Below are positions 49,572-58,070 of a DNA stretch of 64,000 nt, one piece after another; the stretch's first letter is position 1, and every line of letters begins with the position of its first letter. This DNA comes from Actinomycetes bacterium. Its GTDB lineage: Bacteria > Actinomycetota > Actinomycetes > S36-B12. A program made the translations under genes and the position numbers. The notes beneath the pieces were generated by a model, which did no database searches, was not told the origin of the DNA, and worked only from the letters and a program-made list of their open reading frames with translations. The stretch lies in contig JAHECS010000007.1 of the NCBI GenBank assembly GCA_024641635.1, positions 36,573-100,572 of the forward strand. Reading direction: 5' to 3'.

Positions 49572-50816
49572 ATGAGTCGCAGTCAGGTCCGGCGGCCGAC
49601 CGGTCGCATCGGCTTCGGCGCCGACGACGCCGGCTGCACGATCCTGCACGTCGACATGGATGCCTTCTACGCCTCGGTCTCCCTGCGCACCCGGCCGGAG
49701 CTGCAGGGCAGCCCCGTCATCGTCGGCGGTGGCGGCAACCGAAGCGTCGTGCTGTCGGCCACCTACGAGGCCCGCGCCCTCGGCATCCATTCCGCCATGC
49801 CGATGTCCCGGGCGCGGAGGCTGGCTCCGCAGGCGGCCGTCGTCGAGCCCGACCACCGGATGTACGCGGAGGTGAGCCGCAACGTCATGGCCCTGTTCGG
49901 GTCCATCACCCCCATCGTGGAGCCGCTGAGCCTCGACGAGGCCTTCCTCGACGTCTCCGGGGCGCTGCGCCGCCTCGGCAGCCCGACCGCGATCGCCGAG
50001 CTGATCCGTGCCCGCGTGCAGGACGAGCAGCAGATCACCTGCTCCGTCGGCGTCGCCTCCACCAAGTTCGTCGCGAAGCTCGCCTCCACCCGGGCCAAGC
50101 CGGACGGCCTCCTCGTCGTCCCCGCCGACCGGGTGATCGACTTCCTGCACCCGCTGCCCGTCGGGTCGCTGTGGGGCGTCGGCGAGCGCACCGAGGAGCA
50201 GCTGACCCGACTCGGGCTGCGCACCGTCGGCGACATCGCCCACACCCCGCTGGCCACCCTGCAGCGCGCGCTCGGCCAGGCCGTCGGCACACACCTGCAT
50301 GACCTGTCATGGGGCCGCGATCGGCGCGCGGTCAGTCCGCACGAGCCGGACAAGAGCGTCGGCAACGAGCAGACCTTCGAGCACGACATCGACGACCCGG
50401 AGGTGATCCACGCCCACCTCCTCGCCCTGGCCGACCAGGTCGCCGGACGGCTGAGATCCGCGGGGTACGTCGGCCGCACGGTGTCGCTGAAGGTCCGGTT
50501 CGCCGACTTCAGCACGATCACCCGATCCCGGACGCTCAGGTCGCCGACCGACGTCGGGAAGGACATCTACGACACCGTGCGCGGGCTCTACGACGCGCTC
50601 GGACTGCAGCGTGTGCGCATCCGACTGGTGGGCGTGCGCGTCGAGGGTCTCGCCGCCGCACAGGACGCACCGCGGCAGCTCCTCCTCGGCGAGGAGGACA
50701 GCGGCCGCCGCGAGGCCGAGGTCGCCGTCGATGCACTCCGGGCGCGGTTCGGCTCGGACGCCGTGCGACCGGCCAGGCTGGTCCCTCCCGAGCGGCCGGG
50801 CGGGCGACCCCGATGA
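49572..50816 (+). CDS. dinB: DNA polymerase IV / DinB-type Y-family polymerase
   Basis: The 414-residue Y-family polymerase has HVDMDAFYASV at residues about 24-34, PLSLDEAFLDVSG near 117 with the catalytic Asp-Glu, GVASTKFVAKLAS near 156, the helix-hairpin-helix LWGVGERTEEQL near 197 and a little-finger domain to about 360. All three catalytic acidic residues are present, unlike ImuB. It probably works with the DnaE2-type polymerase in damage-induced mutagenesis. ATG at 49572 preceded by GGAGAGCAGG. No C-terminal beta-clamp motif is obvious, and the tail ends ERPGGRPR. Confidence 0.92.
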   Translation: MSRSQVRRPTGRIGFGADDAGCTILHVDMDAFYASVSLRTRPELQGSPVIVGGGGNRSVVLSATYEARALGIHSAMPMSRARRLAPQAAVVEPDHRMYAEVSRNVMALFGSITPIVEPLSLDEAFLDVSGALRRLGSPTAIAELIRARVQDEQQITCSVGVASTKFVAKLASTRAKPDGLLVVPADRVIDFLHPLPVGSLWGVGERTEEQLTRLGLRTVGDIAHTPLATLQRALGQAVGTHLHDLSWGRDRRAVSPHEPDKSVGNEQTFEHDIDDPEVIHAHLLALADQVAGRLRSAGYVGRTVSLKVRFADFSTITRSRTLRSPTDVGKDIYDTVRGLYDALGLQRVRIRLVGVRVEGLAAAQDAPRQLLLGEEDSGRREAEVAVDALRARFGSDAVRPARLVPPERPGGRPR

Positions 50817-51018
50817 CGCGCGCCCTGCCCATTTCGACGCGATCGAGATGAACACGAGATCAGGGTTTGCCGGGTACGGGTTTCGCTCGGCGCGGTTCGT
50901 GCCTATTCTTGGAGCGACCCCACGTGGGTGGGGTTGGCTCATGAGGCCTCTCGAGTCCTCGTCAGTCGTGCCATGGGGCCACGCGTGACAGCGTCGGCTC
51001 AGCGAAAGGGGGTACCTC
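50817..51018 (+). promoter_or_regulatory. Upstream region of DUF3040 gene with CCCACGTGGG palindrome
   Basis: Within this 202-bp gap TATTCT (50904-50909) is a candidate -10 box, followed by the 10-bp palindrome CCCACGTGGG (50919-50928). No ORF is supported here. Confidence 0.3.
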
Positions 51019-51405
51019 GTGCCGCTCTCCGACCATGAGCAACGTCTGCTCGAGCAGATGGAGAAGGCCCTCTACGCCGAGGACCCCAAGTTCGCCACCA
51101 GCCTGCGCTCCAGTTCCGGTTCCCGCGCCGCCCGTGGTCGCGCCGCCCTCGGCGTGCTCGGCATCCTCGGCGGCCTCGGGCTGCTGCTCGCGGGAGTGAC
51201 CACCACGATCATCGCCCTCGGTGTGCTCGGCTTCGTGGTCATGCTCGTCGGCTCGGTGATCGTCTACTCGGCCTTCGGCGCACGCCCGGCCGACGAGGCC
51301 GAGGCCCCCACCAGCCCGTCCGCCCCCAAGCCCACGACGTCCTCGGGCTTCATGGACCGCATCGAGGACCGCTGGCGTCGACGCTCGGAGGACGGCCAGC
51401 AGTAG
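51019..51405 (+). CDS. DUF3040 family membrane protein
   Basis: The 128-residue protein begins with the family signature LSDHEQRLLEQMEKALYAEDP, followed by two hydrophobic helices (AALGVLGILGGLGLLLAGV; IIALGVLGFVVMLVGSVIV) and a basic tail. DUF3040 is an actinobacterial membrane family near division genes; function unknown. GTG start at 51019 follows AAAGGGGGT. Its final 142 bp overlap the end of the convergent transglutaminase gene. Confidence 0.9.
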   Translation: MPLSDHEQRLLEQMEKALYAEDPKFATSLRSSSGSRAARGRAALGVLGILGGLGLLLAGVTTTIIALGVLGFVVMLVGSVIVYSAFGARPADEAEAPTSPSAPKPTTSSGFMDRIEDRWRRRSEDGQQ

Positions 51406-53618
51406 GCGGCCACCCTCGCCTGCCACCGCACCCGGTGGCGCAGTTCCCTCGACACCACCCGCACGTCCGCGCGCACGGCCTCGGCCTGCTCGGTCGCCCC
51501 CGTCCCTGCCGTGGGGCGCGCGTAGCGCACTCGTTCGACCTCCCGCCGGACGCGACGCAGGGCATCGGCGGCCGTGTCGTGCATGCCGCGCGCCAGTCGA
51601 TCGGATGCCTGACGTGGCGTGGCGGAAGCCGACCAGGGCTGCCCGAGGTCCACGGCCAGGTCGCCGATCTCGGCCCACGCCCCTTCGACGGTTCGCGAGT
51701 ACTCGCGACCGCGCAGTCGACGGCGGCGGCGGACGATCCTGGAGGCCATCGGCAGGGCGAGGACGACGAGGGCCACCAGCGACAGCGCTGCGAGGATGCC
51801 GCGGACCGGCAGCGAGCGATCCACCGACCGGTCGGCGGAGAGCGCATCGAGCCCCTCCGGCAGCGCCGTGGCCGCGGTGTCGTCCGCGCCACGCGGAATC
51901 GCGTTCTCGGGATCGGGGGCGTAGGCGGGCGCCTGCACGGTCGCGTCCGAACGCGGCGTCGGCTCGAATCGCGCCCAGCCGACGCCGTCGAACCACAGCT
52001 CCGGCCAGGCGTGCGCGTCTCGGACGGTGACCTGCCACGTGCCGTCCTCCGCCCTCGACCCCTGCGTGAACCCGACGACGACGCGTGAGGGGATGCCGAG
52101 CGTCCTGGCCATCACCGCCATGGCCCCGGCGAACTGCTCGCAGTAGCCCACCCGGTCATCGAGGAATTCGGCGATGTAGTCCGCCGCGGCTCCGCTGCGC
52201 ACGCTCGTGCTGTACGTGAAGCCGCCGTCGCTGGTGAACCAGCGCTGCAGAGCGAGGGCCTTGTCATAGGGGGTGCTGGCGTCGGCGGTGACCCTCTCGG
52301 CGATGGCGCTGATCCGAGGCGGGAGGTTGCCCGGGAGGCTGAGCAGCGGCCAGAACCCGCCGGTCGCGGCATCTGCGCCACGAAGCTGGCCCGACTCGAT
52401 CCGCGGTTCCAGTGCCGCCACCCGGTAGGACACCCCGGTGGCGGCCGCGCCGCCCGAGAACGCCGTCCCGGTGCCGGGATCGATACGCCAGTCGTCCGCC
52501 ATGCCGGAGACGTCGGTCACCTCGCTGAGCGGGTACGGCAGCGGGAGGTAGGTGTTCTGCAGGTTCGTGACCGAGATGTCATAGGTGAAGCTGTCCCCGC
52601 CCGTGACGCGGGGGGTGCCACCGGCCGCGACCGACGCGCTGAGCACGTTGCCGGGCAGCGCTACCCCGCTGTCGCGACCGGACTCCAGCCCGGTGCGCGG
52701 CCGCCACGTCGCGCCGTCGAAGGTCTCGAGGACGGACACCCGCAGGTACGACGGATCCGGGGCCTGTGTCCGGTACGTGAGCACCTCGGTGTCGTTCGCC
52801 TGGACGAGGTTCCGGCGCATCGACACGAGTGGGTCGAGCACCACCGCTCCTCCGGTCGCGGACGTCCCGCCGCCGGAGCCGTCACCGGTGCGCCACGGCG
52901 CCGAGGCGCTCGCCGGAACGAGGATCCCGACCACCGTGGCGGCCGTGATGGCCCCGAGCCCCACCAGGCGGGCGGCCGCGGACAGGCCGCGAACCCGAGT
53001 GGTGGCGGGCAGGCCCCCCCAATCGCGCACCCTCTCGCGCTGGTCGGCGGCGAGGATGAGCAGCCAGCCGACGGCTGCCGGGGCGAAGGACCACCATGGG
53101 GCGCCCGACGCCGAGATCACGGCGGGGACCAGGTAGAGCGCGAGCAGCGGGAGTCCGGCGAGGATCGGACCCCGCACCGACACGAACAGCGTGTCGGTGC
53201 TCAGGGCGACGAGGCCGATGCCGCCCACGGCGACCAGCACGAGGCCGGGGAAGGGCGGGACCGGGGCTGCGAAGGTCTGCGCGTCGAGAAGACCCTGCCG
53301 GAGCAGGGCTCGGAGCACGTTCCAGGCCTCGGTCGTCGGGAGGAGGCGAGCCCAGGCCTCCTCCGTCGCGAACATCGTCGTCACCGTGAGGACGAGGCCG
53401 AGGACCTGCACGATCGGGACCATGGGCGCCGGCATGCCGAGGCCTCGGCTCGCCGCGCCGAGAAGGGCGATGACGACGACCGTCACCACGGCCGGAGCCA
53501 CCCACCTCAGGTCCGTGAAGAGGGGGATGACGCATGCGCCCGCGAGGAGCACAGCGGAGCCGGCGACCGCCGTGTCGGCGAGCCGAGCCCGCTCGCGAAC
53601 CAGTCGCCAGCCGCTCAT
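51264..53618 (-). CDS. Membrane transglutaminase-like protein (DUF3488/TgpA family)
   Basis: The 784-residue protein has about seven N-terminal helices (residues 20-245), an extracytoplasmic region, and a transglutaminase core with the catalytic Cys in RVGYCEQFAGAMAVMARTLG near residue 490, His in VRDAHAWPELWFDG near 533 and WARFEPTP after it. One further helix near 610-630 precedes a cytoplasmic tail. It overlaps the upstream DUF58 gene by 4 bp. The reading frame continues about 47 codons into the DUF3040 gene on the opposite strand, an unusual convergent overlap. Confidence 0.87.
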   Translation of the reverse strand: MSGWRLVRERARLADTAVAGSAVLLAGACVIPLFTDLRWVAPAVVTVVVIALLGAASRGLGMPAPMVPIVQVLGLVLTVTTMFATEEAWARLLPTTEAWNVLRALLRQGLLDAQTFAAPVPPFPGLVLVAVGGIGLVALSTDTLFVSVRGPILAGLPLLALYLVPAVISASGAPWWSFAPAAVGWLLILAADQRERVRDWGGLPATTRVRGLSAAARLVGLGAITAATVVGILVPASASAPWRTGDGSGGGTSATGGAVVLDPLVSMRRNLVQANDTEVLTYRTQAPDPSYLRVSVLETFDGATWRPRTGLESGRDSGVALPGNVLSASVAAGGTPRVTGGDSFTYDISVTNLQNTYLPLPYPLSEVTDVSGMADDWRIDPGTGTAFSGGAAATGVSYRVAALEPRIESGQLRGADAATGGFWPLLSLPGNLPPRISAIAERVTADASTPYDKALALQRWFTSDGGFTYSTSVRSGAAADYIAEFLDDRVGYCEQFAGAMAVMARTLGIPSRVVVGFTQGSRAEDGTWQVTVRDAHAWPELWFDGVGWARFEPTPRSDATVQAPAYAPDPENAIPRGADDTAATALPEGLDALSADRSVDRSLPVRGILAALSLVALVVLALPMASRIVRRRRRLRGREYSRTVEGAWAEIGDLAVDLGQPWSASATPRQASDRLARGMHDTAADALRRVRREVERVRYARPTAGTGATEQAEAVRADVRVVSRELRHRVRWQARVAAYCWPSSERRRQRSSMRSMKPEDVVGLGADGLVGASASSAGRAPKAE

Positions 53619-54802
53619 CGGGACGCTCCGGCGAACGACGGGGCGAGCGACGACCACGCATCTGCGATCGGTGACCCCGGCGACCACTGGACGACGCGCC
53701 AGCCCTGGCTGCGCAGATGCTCCGCCCGTGCGGATTCGAGGAGCAGGCAGCCGGCGAAGCCAGCCACTGGCCGCGCGAGCGTGCGGGCGCTCTCGTCGGA
53801 GAGACGGCCGACGACAGCCACGAGTGCGGTGACCGCGTCGGTATCGACGCCGAGGGAGGGGGACATGGGTGTGTCGATGAGCCGCGCCTCTGCGAGCGAC
53901 TGCAGGACGAGGTCGACCTCGTCGGCGGTACCTCCCCGGGCCTCGGCCATGACGTGACCCGAGGTCGTCACGATCGTCACGCGCCAGCCCTGCCGCAGGT
54001 AGTGCACGCCGATGCTGGCGATCGCGGAGACCGCCCACTCGAACGACGACCGGGCGCCCGTGCGCCCGTCGTGCGCCTGGGCACGATCATCGAGGATGAG
54101 GGTGATGGCGCTGTGCCAGGCCTGCTCCTCGCGACGCACCATCAGCTCACCCTGACGGGCGGTGGCCCGCCAGTGGATCCGCCGCATGTCGTCGCCGGGC
54201 CGGTGCTCGCGGGGCAGGAGGTCATCGTCACCGCGGGAGGCCATCGCATGATGCGTGGCGTCGCCGCGGCTCCCGGTGCTGAGCCGGTCGCCCGGGGGAC
54301 CGAGGGGGATCACCTGCGGCGTGACCACGACGGGGGTGGTGGCGGTGAAGGCGCGCTCCACCCGGGCGGTGCCGAACGGGTCGGTGACCGTCACGGTCAG
54401 CGGGCCCAGCTGCGCCCGTCCCCGTTGGCGGCCCGAGATGGCGTACCGCACGGCGCGCTGTGCACGGGGCGGCACCCGGTCGAGGACGAGGCGCGTCGGC
54501 TCGCCCAGCGACTCGGGGACCGCGTCCTCGAGGAGCAGGGCTCCGCTGGGCCAGCGTGAACCGTTCTCCACGGTGAGGACGACCTCGGCCTCGTCCCCGA
54601 AGGGGAGCCGGGTCGACGTCACGGTGCGCGCGCTGCCCAGGACGAACCGCGAGCGCCGGACGACGAGCAGCCCGAGGAGGGGAAGCAGGCCGATCAGCAG
54701 CGACGCGGTGACGACCGCGGGCTGGGCCAGTCCCCAGCCCGTGCCCGCACCGACGACACCGACTCCCAGCAGCGCCCGGCCTCGCGCAGTCAGGTTGGTC
54801 AC
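53615..54802 (-). CDS. DUF58 domain membrane-anchored protein
   Basis: The 395-residue protein has two N-terminal helices (residues 8-50), a beta-rich region and the DUF58 core RPGDDMRRIHWRATARQGEL near residue 200, followed by a vWA-like fold (ITLILDDRAQAH near 235). DUF58, MoxR and TgpA genes form a conserved trio, here in the order MoxR, DUF58, TgpA with 4-bp overlaps. MoxR is thought to remodel or chaperone vWA-like partners. Exact role unknown. Confidence 0.88.
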   Translation of the reverse strand: MTNLTARGRALLGVGVVGAGTGWGLAQPAVVTASLLIGLLPLLGLLVVRRSRFVLGSARTVTSTRLPFGDEAEVVLTVENGSRWPSGALLLEDAVPESLGEPTRLVLDRVPPRAQRAVRYAISGRQRGRAQLGPLTVTVTDPFGTARVERAFTATTPVVVTPQVIPLGPPGDRLSTGSRGDATHHAMASRGDDDLLPREHRPGDDMRRIHWRATARQGELMVRREEQAWHSAITLILDDRAQAHDGRTGARSSFEWAVSAIASIGVHYLRQGWRVTIVTTSGHVMAEARGGTADEVDLVLQSLAEARLIDTPMSPSLGVDTDAVTALVAVVGRLSDESARTLARPVAGFAGCLLLESARAEHLRSQGWRVVQWSPGSPIADAWSSLAPSFAGASR

Positions 54803-55755
54803 GGCCCGGGCACGGCTACCCGTGAGGTGACCTCGGCCACCACATCGGCGGCAGTGCGGCGGTCGAGGTGCGCCTGCGTCGACAGGAGTACCCGATGCGC
54901 GAGCACCGGGAGGGTGAGGGACTGCACGTCGTCCGGGAGGGCATGGTCGCGACCCCGGAGCAGGGCGACGCCCTTGGCCGCCTGGAGCAGGTGGACGCTG
55001 GCGCGGGGAGAGGCGCCCAGTCGCAGCAGGGGCTCGCGGCGCGTCGCCGCCACGATGTCGACGACGTAGCGCTTGAGGGAATCGGACGCGTAGACCGCGC
55101 GGGTCGCCCGGCGCAGGCTCCGGAGTGCCTCAGCATCCGTGACGGGCACCAGATCCTCGAGCGGGTCGTGGGTCTCGTGCGTGTCGAGCATCGCGACCTC
55201 AGCCGAGCGGTCCGGGTAGCCGAGGCTGATCTGCATGAGGAAACGGTCGCGCTGGGCCTCGGGCAGGGGATAGGTCCCCTCCATCTCGACCGGGTTCTGG
55301 GTCGCGATCACCATGAACGGCTGGGGCAGCGGGTAGGTGCGCCCGTCCACGGTGACCTGCTGCTCCTCCATGGCCTCGAGGAGGGCGGACTGCGTCTTGG
55401 GCGAGGCGCGGTTGATCTCGTCGCCGAGCACGATGTTGGCGAAGACCGCACCAGGCCGGAACTCGAAGGAGTTGGTCCGCTGGTCGAAGACGCTCACGCC
55501 CGTGACGTCGCCGGGCAGCAGGTCCGGGGTGAACTGGATCCGGTGCATCGTGCAGTCCAGGCTGCGGGCCAGGGACTTGGCGAGCATCGTCTTCCCGACA
55601 CCAGGGACGTCCTCGATCAGCAGGTGGCCCTCCGCGAGGAGGGCCACGAGCGCCAGGCGGACCGCCTCGGGCTTGCCGGCGATCACCTGCTCGATGCTGA
55701 CGGCGACGCGTTCGACTGCTGCCCGTGCGGAGTCGAGGTCTGCTGAGGTGGTCAC
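54799..55755 (-). CDS. MoxR-family AAA+ ATPase
   Basis: The 318-residue ATPase has Walker A EDVPGVGKTMLAKSL near residue 46, GDEINRASPKTQSALLEAM (Walker B with the MoxR signature) near 113-131, VIATQNPVEMEGTYPLPEAQ (sensor I) near 152 and a C-terminal lid domain. It is the first gene of the MoxR-DUF58-transglutaminase operon. GTG start at 55755, divergent from the MaoC gene across 55 bp. GACAAT 5 nt upstream of the GTG might be its -10 box. Confidence 0.91.
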   Translation of the reverse strand: MTTSADLDSARAAVERVAVSIEQVIAGKPEAVRLALVALLAEGHLLIEDVPGVGKTMLAKSLARSLDCTMHRIQFTPDLLPGDVTGVSVFDQRTNSFEFRPGAVFANIVLGDEINRASPKTQSALLEAMEEQQVTVDGRTYPLPQPFMVIATQNPVEMEGTYPLPEAQRDRFLMQISLGYPDRSAEVAMLDTHETHDPLEDLVPVTDAEALRSLRRATRAVYASDSLKRYVVDIVAATRREPLLRLGASPRASVHLLQAAKGVALLRGRDHALPDDVQSLTLPVLAHRVLLSTQAHLDRRTAADVVAEVTSRVAVPGP

Positions 55756-55810
55756 GGTTCATTGTCACCCCAAGCCGCCATCGGGGCATCACAAAGGGCA
55801 GGATGCGGGC

Positions 55811-56359
55811 ATGAGCGACGACCAGACCCCCACCGTCATCCCCGCCCAACTGGGCCGGTTCTTCGAGGACTTCGAGGTCGGCACGGTCTACCAGCACCCG
55901 TTCGGGCGGACGATCTCCGAGGCGGACTCCACGTGGTTCACCCTGCTGACGTGCAACACCAACCAGAACCACTTCAACGCCCACCTGGCCGAGTCGAACC
56001 CGATCACCGGGGGCCGGATCATCGTGAACTCGGGCCTGACCGTGGCGCTCGTGCTCGGACTGTCGGTCATCGACATGAGCCAGAATGCCGTGGCGAACCT
56101 CGGCTGGACCGACATCAAGCTCACTCACCCCGTGTACATCGGCGACACCATCTACGCGGAGAGCGTCTGCCTGGACAAGCGCGAGAGCTCCTCGCGGCCC
56201 GAGATGGGCATCATCCGGATGAAGACGCGCGGCCTCAACCAGGAGGGCGACGAGATCGTCTCGTGGTTCCGGTCCGTCATGATCCCCAAGCGCAGCAGCG
56301 GCATCGGGCAGGGCTACTTCCCGGTGGCGAAGACCGGCCCCCTGGAGGCCGGGGGCTGA
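55811..56359 (+). CDS. MaoC-family acyl-CoA hydratase
   Basis: The 182-residue hot-dog-fold protein has the hydratase motif region TNQNHFNAHLAESNPITGG near 57-75, with the conserved Asn and His of R-specific enoyl-CoA hydratases or beta-methylmalyl-CoA dehydratases, and LGWTDIKLTHPVYIGDTI near 97-114. It likely adds or removes water on a CoA thioester. ATG at 55811 is preceded by AAAGGG. No pathway partner is adjacent. Confidence 0.86.
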   Translation: MSDDQTPTVIPAQLGRFFEDFEVGTVYQHPFGRTISEADSTWFTLLTCNTNQNHFNAHLAESNPITGGRIIVNSGLTVALVLGLSVIDMSQNAVANLGWTDIKLTHPVYIGDTIYAESVCLDKRESSSRPEMGIIRMKTRGLNQEGDEIVSWFRSVMIPKRSSGIGQGYFPVAKTGPLEAGG

Positions 56360-56392
56360 CGCGCGCCAGGGACTCTCGACCATGATGTGCTC

Positions 56393-57070
56393 ATGACAAG
56401 CGGTGCCGACGAGGCCAGCGACGACCCGGCACGGGAGATCGTGCTGGTCACGCGGCCCGCCGGGCCGCGTGCCCCGAACCCCGTCGAGGCGCTCAGGGAA
56501 GTGGTCTCCAACAGTGTCGGGATGGCCGCCTACACGGCCAGCACCCTCGCCTCCCTGATCGAGCAGACGGTGTCCTACGCGGTCGAGACCTCCGTGAACG
56601 CGGCCCTCGACCGGGTGGTGCCGGCGATCGCCGACGCGATCATCGAGCGGCTGGACCTCACCGACCTCGTCCTCGAGCAGGTCGACCTGAACCGGATCAT
56701 CACCTCGGCCCTCGACGGCCTCGACCTGACGCAGCTGGTCATCGACAGGGTGGACGTGAATGCCATCGTGGCGGAGGCGGACATCGATGCCGTCATCGAC
56801 CGGGTGCCGATCATCCCGCTCGCGGACTACGTCATCGAGGAGATCGACCTGCCGCAGATCATCCGCGACTCCACCAGCGGCATCGCGGGTGATGCGATGA
56901 ACACGGTCCGACGGCAGGGCGTCGGGGCGGACCAGGTGGTGTCCCGGATCGTCGACCGGATCGTGCTCCGGCGTCGTCAGCGGAAGCTGGATGCCCCGGG
57001 CTCGCCGGAGTCGCTCGCGGCCCGCTCCACCGACGATTCCGACCGGGGTTCTGAGGGGGGAACGACGTGA
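56393..57070 (+). CDS. Hypothetical protein with amphipathic D-L/V-N repeats, coupled to RDD protein
   Basis: The 225-residue product contains short repeats at residues about 85-165, each about 10-14 long and following a D-hydrophobic pattern (LDLTDLVLEQ, VDLNRIITS, LDLTQLVIDR, VDVNAIVAEA, DIDAVIDR, IDLPQIIRD). A helix (SVGMAAYTASTLASLIEQTV) precedes them, and a basic segment (RIVLRRRQRKL) with a disordered tail follows. No signal peptide. It overlaps the RDD gene by 4 bp (GTGA), so the products probably act together at the membrane. Function not recognised. Confidence 0.75.
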   Translation: MTSGADEASDDPAREIVLVTRPAGPRAPNPVEALREVVSNSVGMAAYTASTLASLIEQTVSYAVETSVNAALDRVVPAIADAIIERLDLTDLVLEQVDLNRIITSALDGLDLTQLVIDRVDVNAIVAEADIDAVIDRVPIIPLADYVIEEIDLPQIIRDSTSGIAGDAMNTVRRQGVGADQVVSRIVDRIVLRRRQRKLDAPGSPESLAARSTDDSDRGSEGGTT

Positions 57071-57657
57071 CCACGTTCCGCGAGTACCGCGAGGCCGTCG
57101 CGCAGGGTCGACGACCGCAGTACGAGCTCCCGACCCTGCCGTCCGACGCCGTCGACTTCCAAGGTGATCGAGCGGGCTTCGTCAGCCGGGCAGTCGCGGC
57201 CGGCATCGACGTCGTGCTCGTCTTCCTCACTGTGCTCGGGACCATCGCGGTCCTGTGGATGCTGTCCTTCATCGTGGACCCTGGCACGGACGGCGGGTCG
57301 TTCGGTGACAGCCGCGTGCCGCCCGTGGTGCTGATGATCGGCTACGGCTATGCGCTCAACGTCCTGTACTGGACGGTCGGCTGGGCGACGTCGGGTCGGA
57401 CGATCGGGAACCTCGTCATGGGCCTGCGCGTCGTTAACTACAAGGGACGGCACCCGCGCTGGATCGGCGCCTTCCTCAGGGCTGTGTTCTGCACGGTGTT
57501 CCCGTTCGGTCTCCTGTGGGTGATCGTCAGCGGGGCGAACCGCTCCGTGCAGGATGTGGTCATACGCACGAGCGTCATCTACGACTGGGTCGCGGGAATC
57601 CCCGGGCTCGGCAGCAAGGCGGAACCGACCACCGGGTCGGAACCGACATCGGAGTGA
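57067..57657 (+). CDS. RDD family membrane protein
   Basis: The 196-residue protein has the RDD-domain pattern RAGFVSRAVAAGIDVVLVF near residues 37-55, two further hydrophobic helices near 85-105 and 130-165, and the hallmark GRTIGNLVMGLRVVNYKG near 114. RDD proteins are membrane proteins, some implicated in ion transport. Coupled to the preceding repeat protein by GTGA, with the exported I78-type pair following 10 bp downstream. Confidence 0.87.
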   Translation: MTTFREYREAVAQGRRPQYELPTLPSDAVDFQGDRAGFVSRAVAAGIDVVLVFLTVLGTIAVLWMLSFIVDPGTDGGSFGDSRVPPVVLMIGYGYALNVLYWTVGWATSGRTIGNLVMGLRVVNYKGRHPRWIGAFLRAVFCTVFPFGLLWVIVSGANRSVQDVVIRTSVIYDWVAGIPGLGSKAEPTTGSEPTSE

Positions 57658-57667
57658 GGGAGAAGGC

Positions 57668-58024
57668 ATGCGTACGACCACCCGGATGGCTGGGGCAGTG
57701 ACGATGGCGCTGCTCGCCGGCACTGTGCTTGCCGCATGCTCGTCGGGCGACTCCGGCTCGACTGAGTCCTCGGCCATCGCCGCGGCATCCGCTGCCGCCT
57801 CCGCTGCCGAGGCCCCCTCTGCGGACATGCAGGCGCTGTGCGACCAGATGGTCGGTGACGGGCTCAGTCCCGAGGACGCGACTGCCACGGCTGAGGAGAA
57901 CGGCTATGTGGCGCGTGTGGGCACCATCGATGGACAGCCGCAGGCCGTGACCATGGACTATCGCGAGGACCGCTTCACCTTCGACGTCGAGAACGGCGTC
58001 GTCGTCGGGTGCACGTACGGCTGA
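57668..58024 (+). CDS. Lipoprotein with I78 peptidase-inhibitor-like C-terminus
   Basis: The 118-residue product has a lipoprotein signal with lipobox LAAC (Cys near residue 24), a Ser/Ala linker, and a C-terminal unit (residues about 60-118) that resembles the potato-inhibitor-like I78 family: GYVARVGTIDGQPQAVTMDY, REDRFTFDVENGVVVGCTYG. It may inhibit an extracellular protease. The unit reappears in the next gene. ATG preceded by GAGGGAGAAGG. Confidence 0.78.
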   Translation: MRTTTRMAGAVTMALLAGTVLAACSSGDSGSTESSAIAAASAAASAAEAPSADMQALCDQMVGDGLSPEDATATAEENGYVARVGTIDGQPQAVTMDYREDRFTFDVENGVVVGCTYG

Positions 58025-58070
58025 CCGTCAGCCCCGGACCCCATCACTCTCTGATCGAGGAGGCACCACT

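Noticed and set aside
47618..49573. 651-codon minus-strand frame
   Set aside because: Antisense to the DnaE2-type polymerase, which has clear motifs and operon context.
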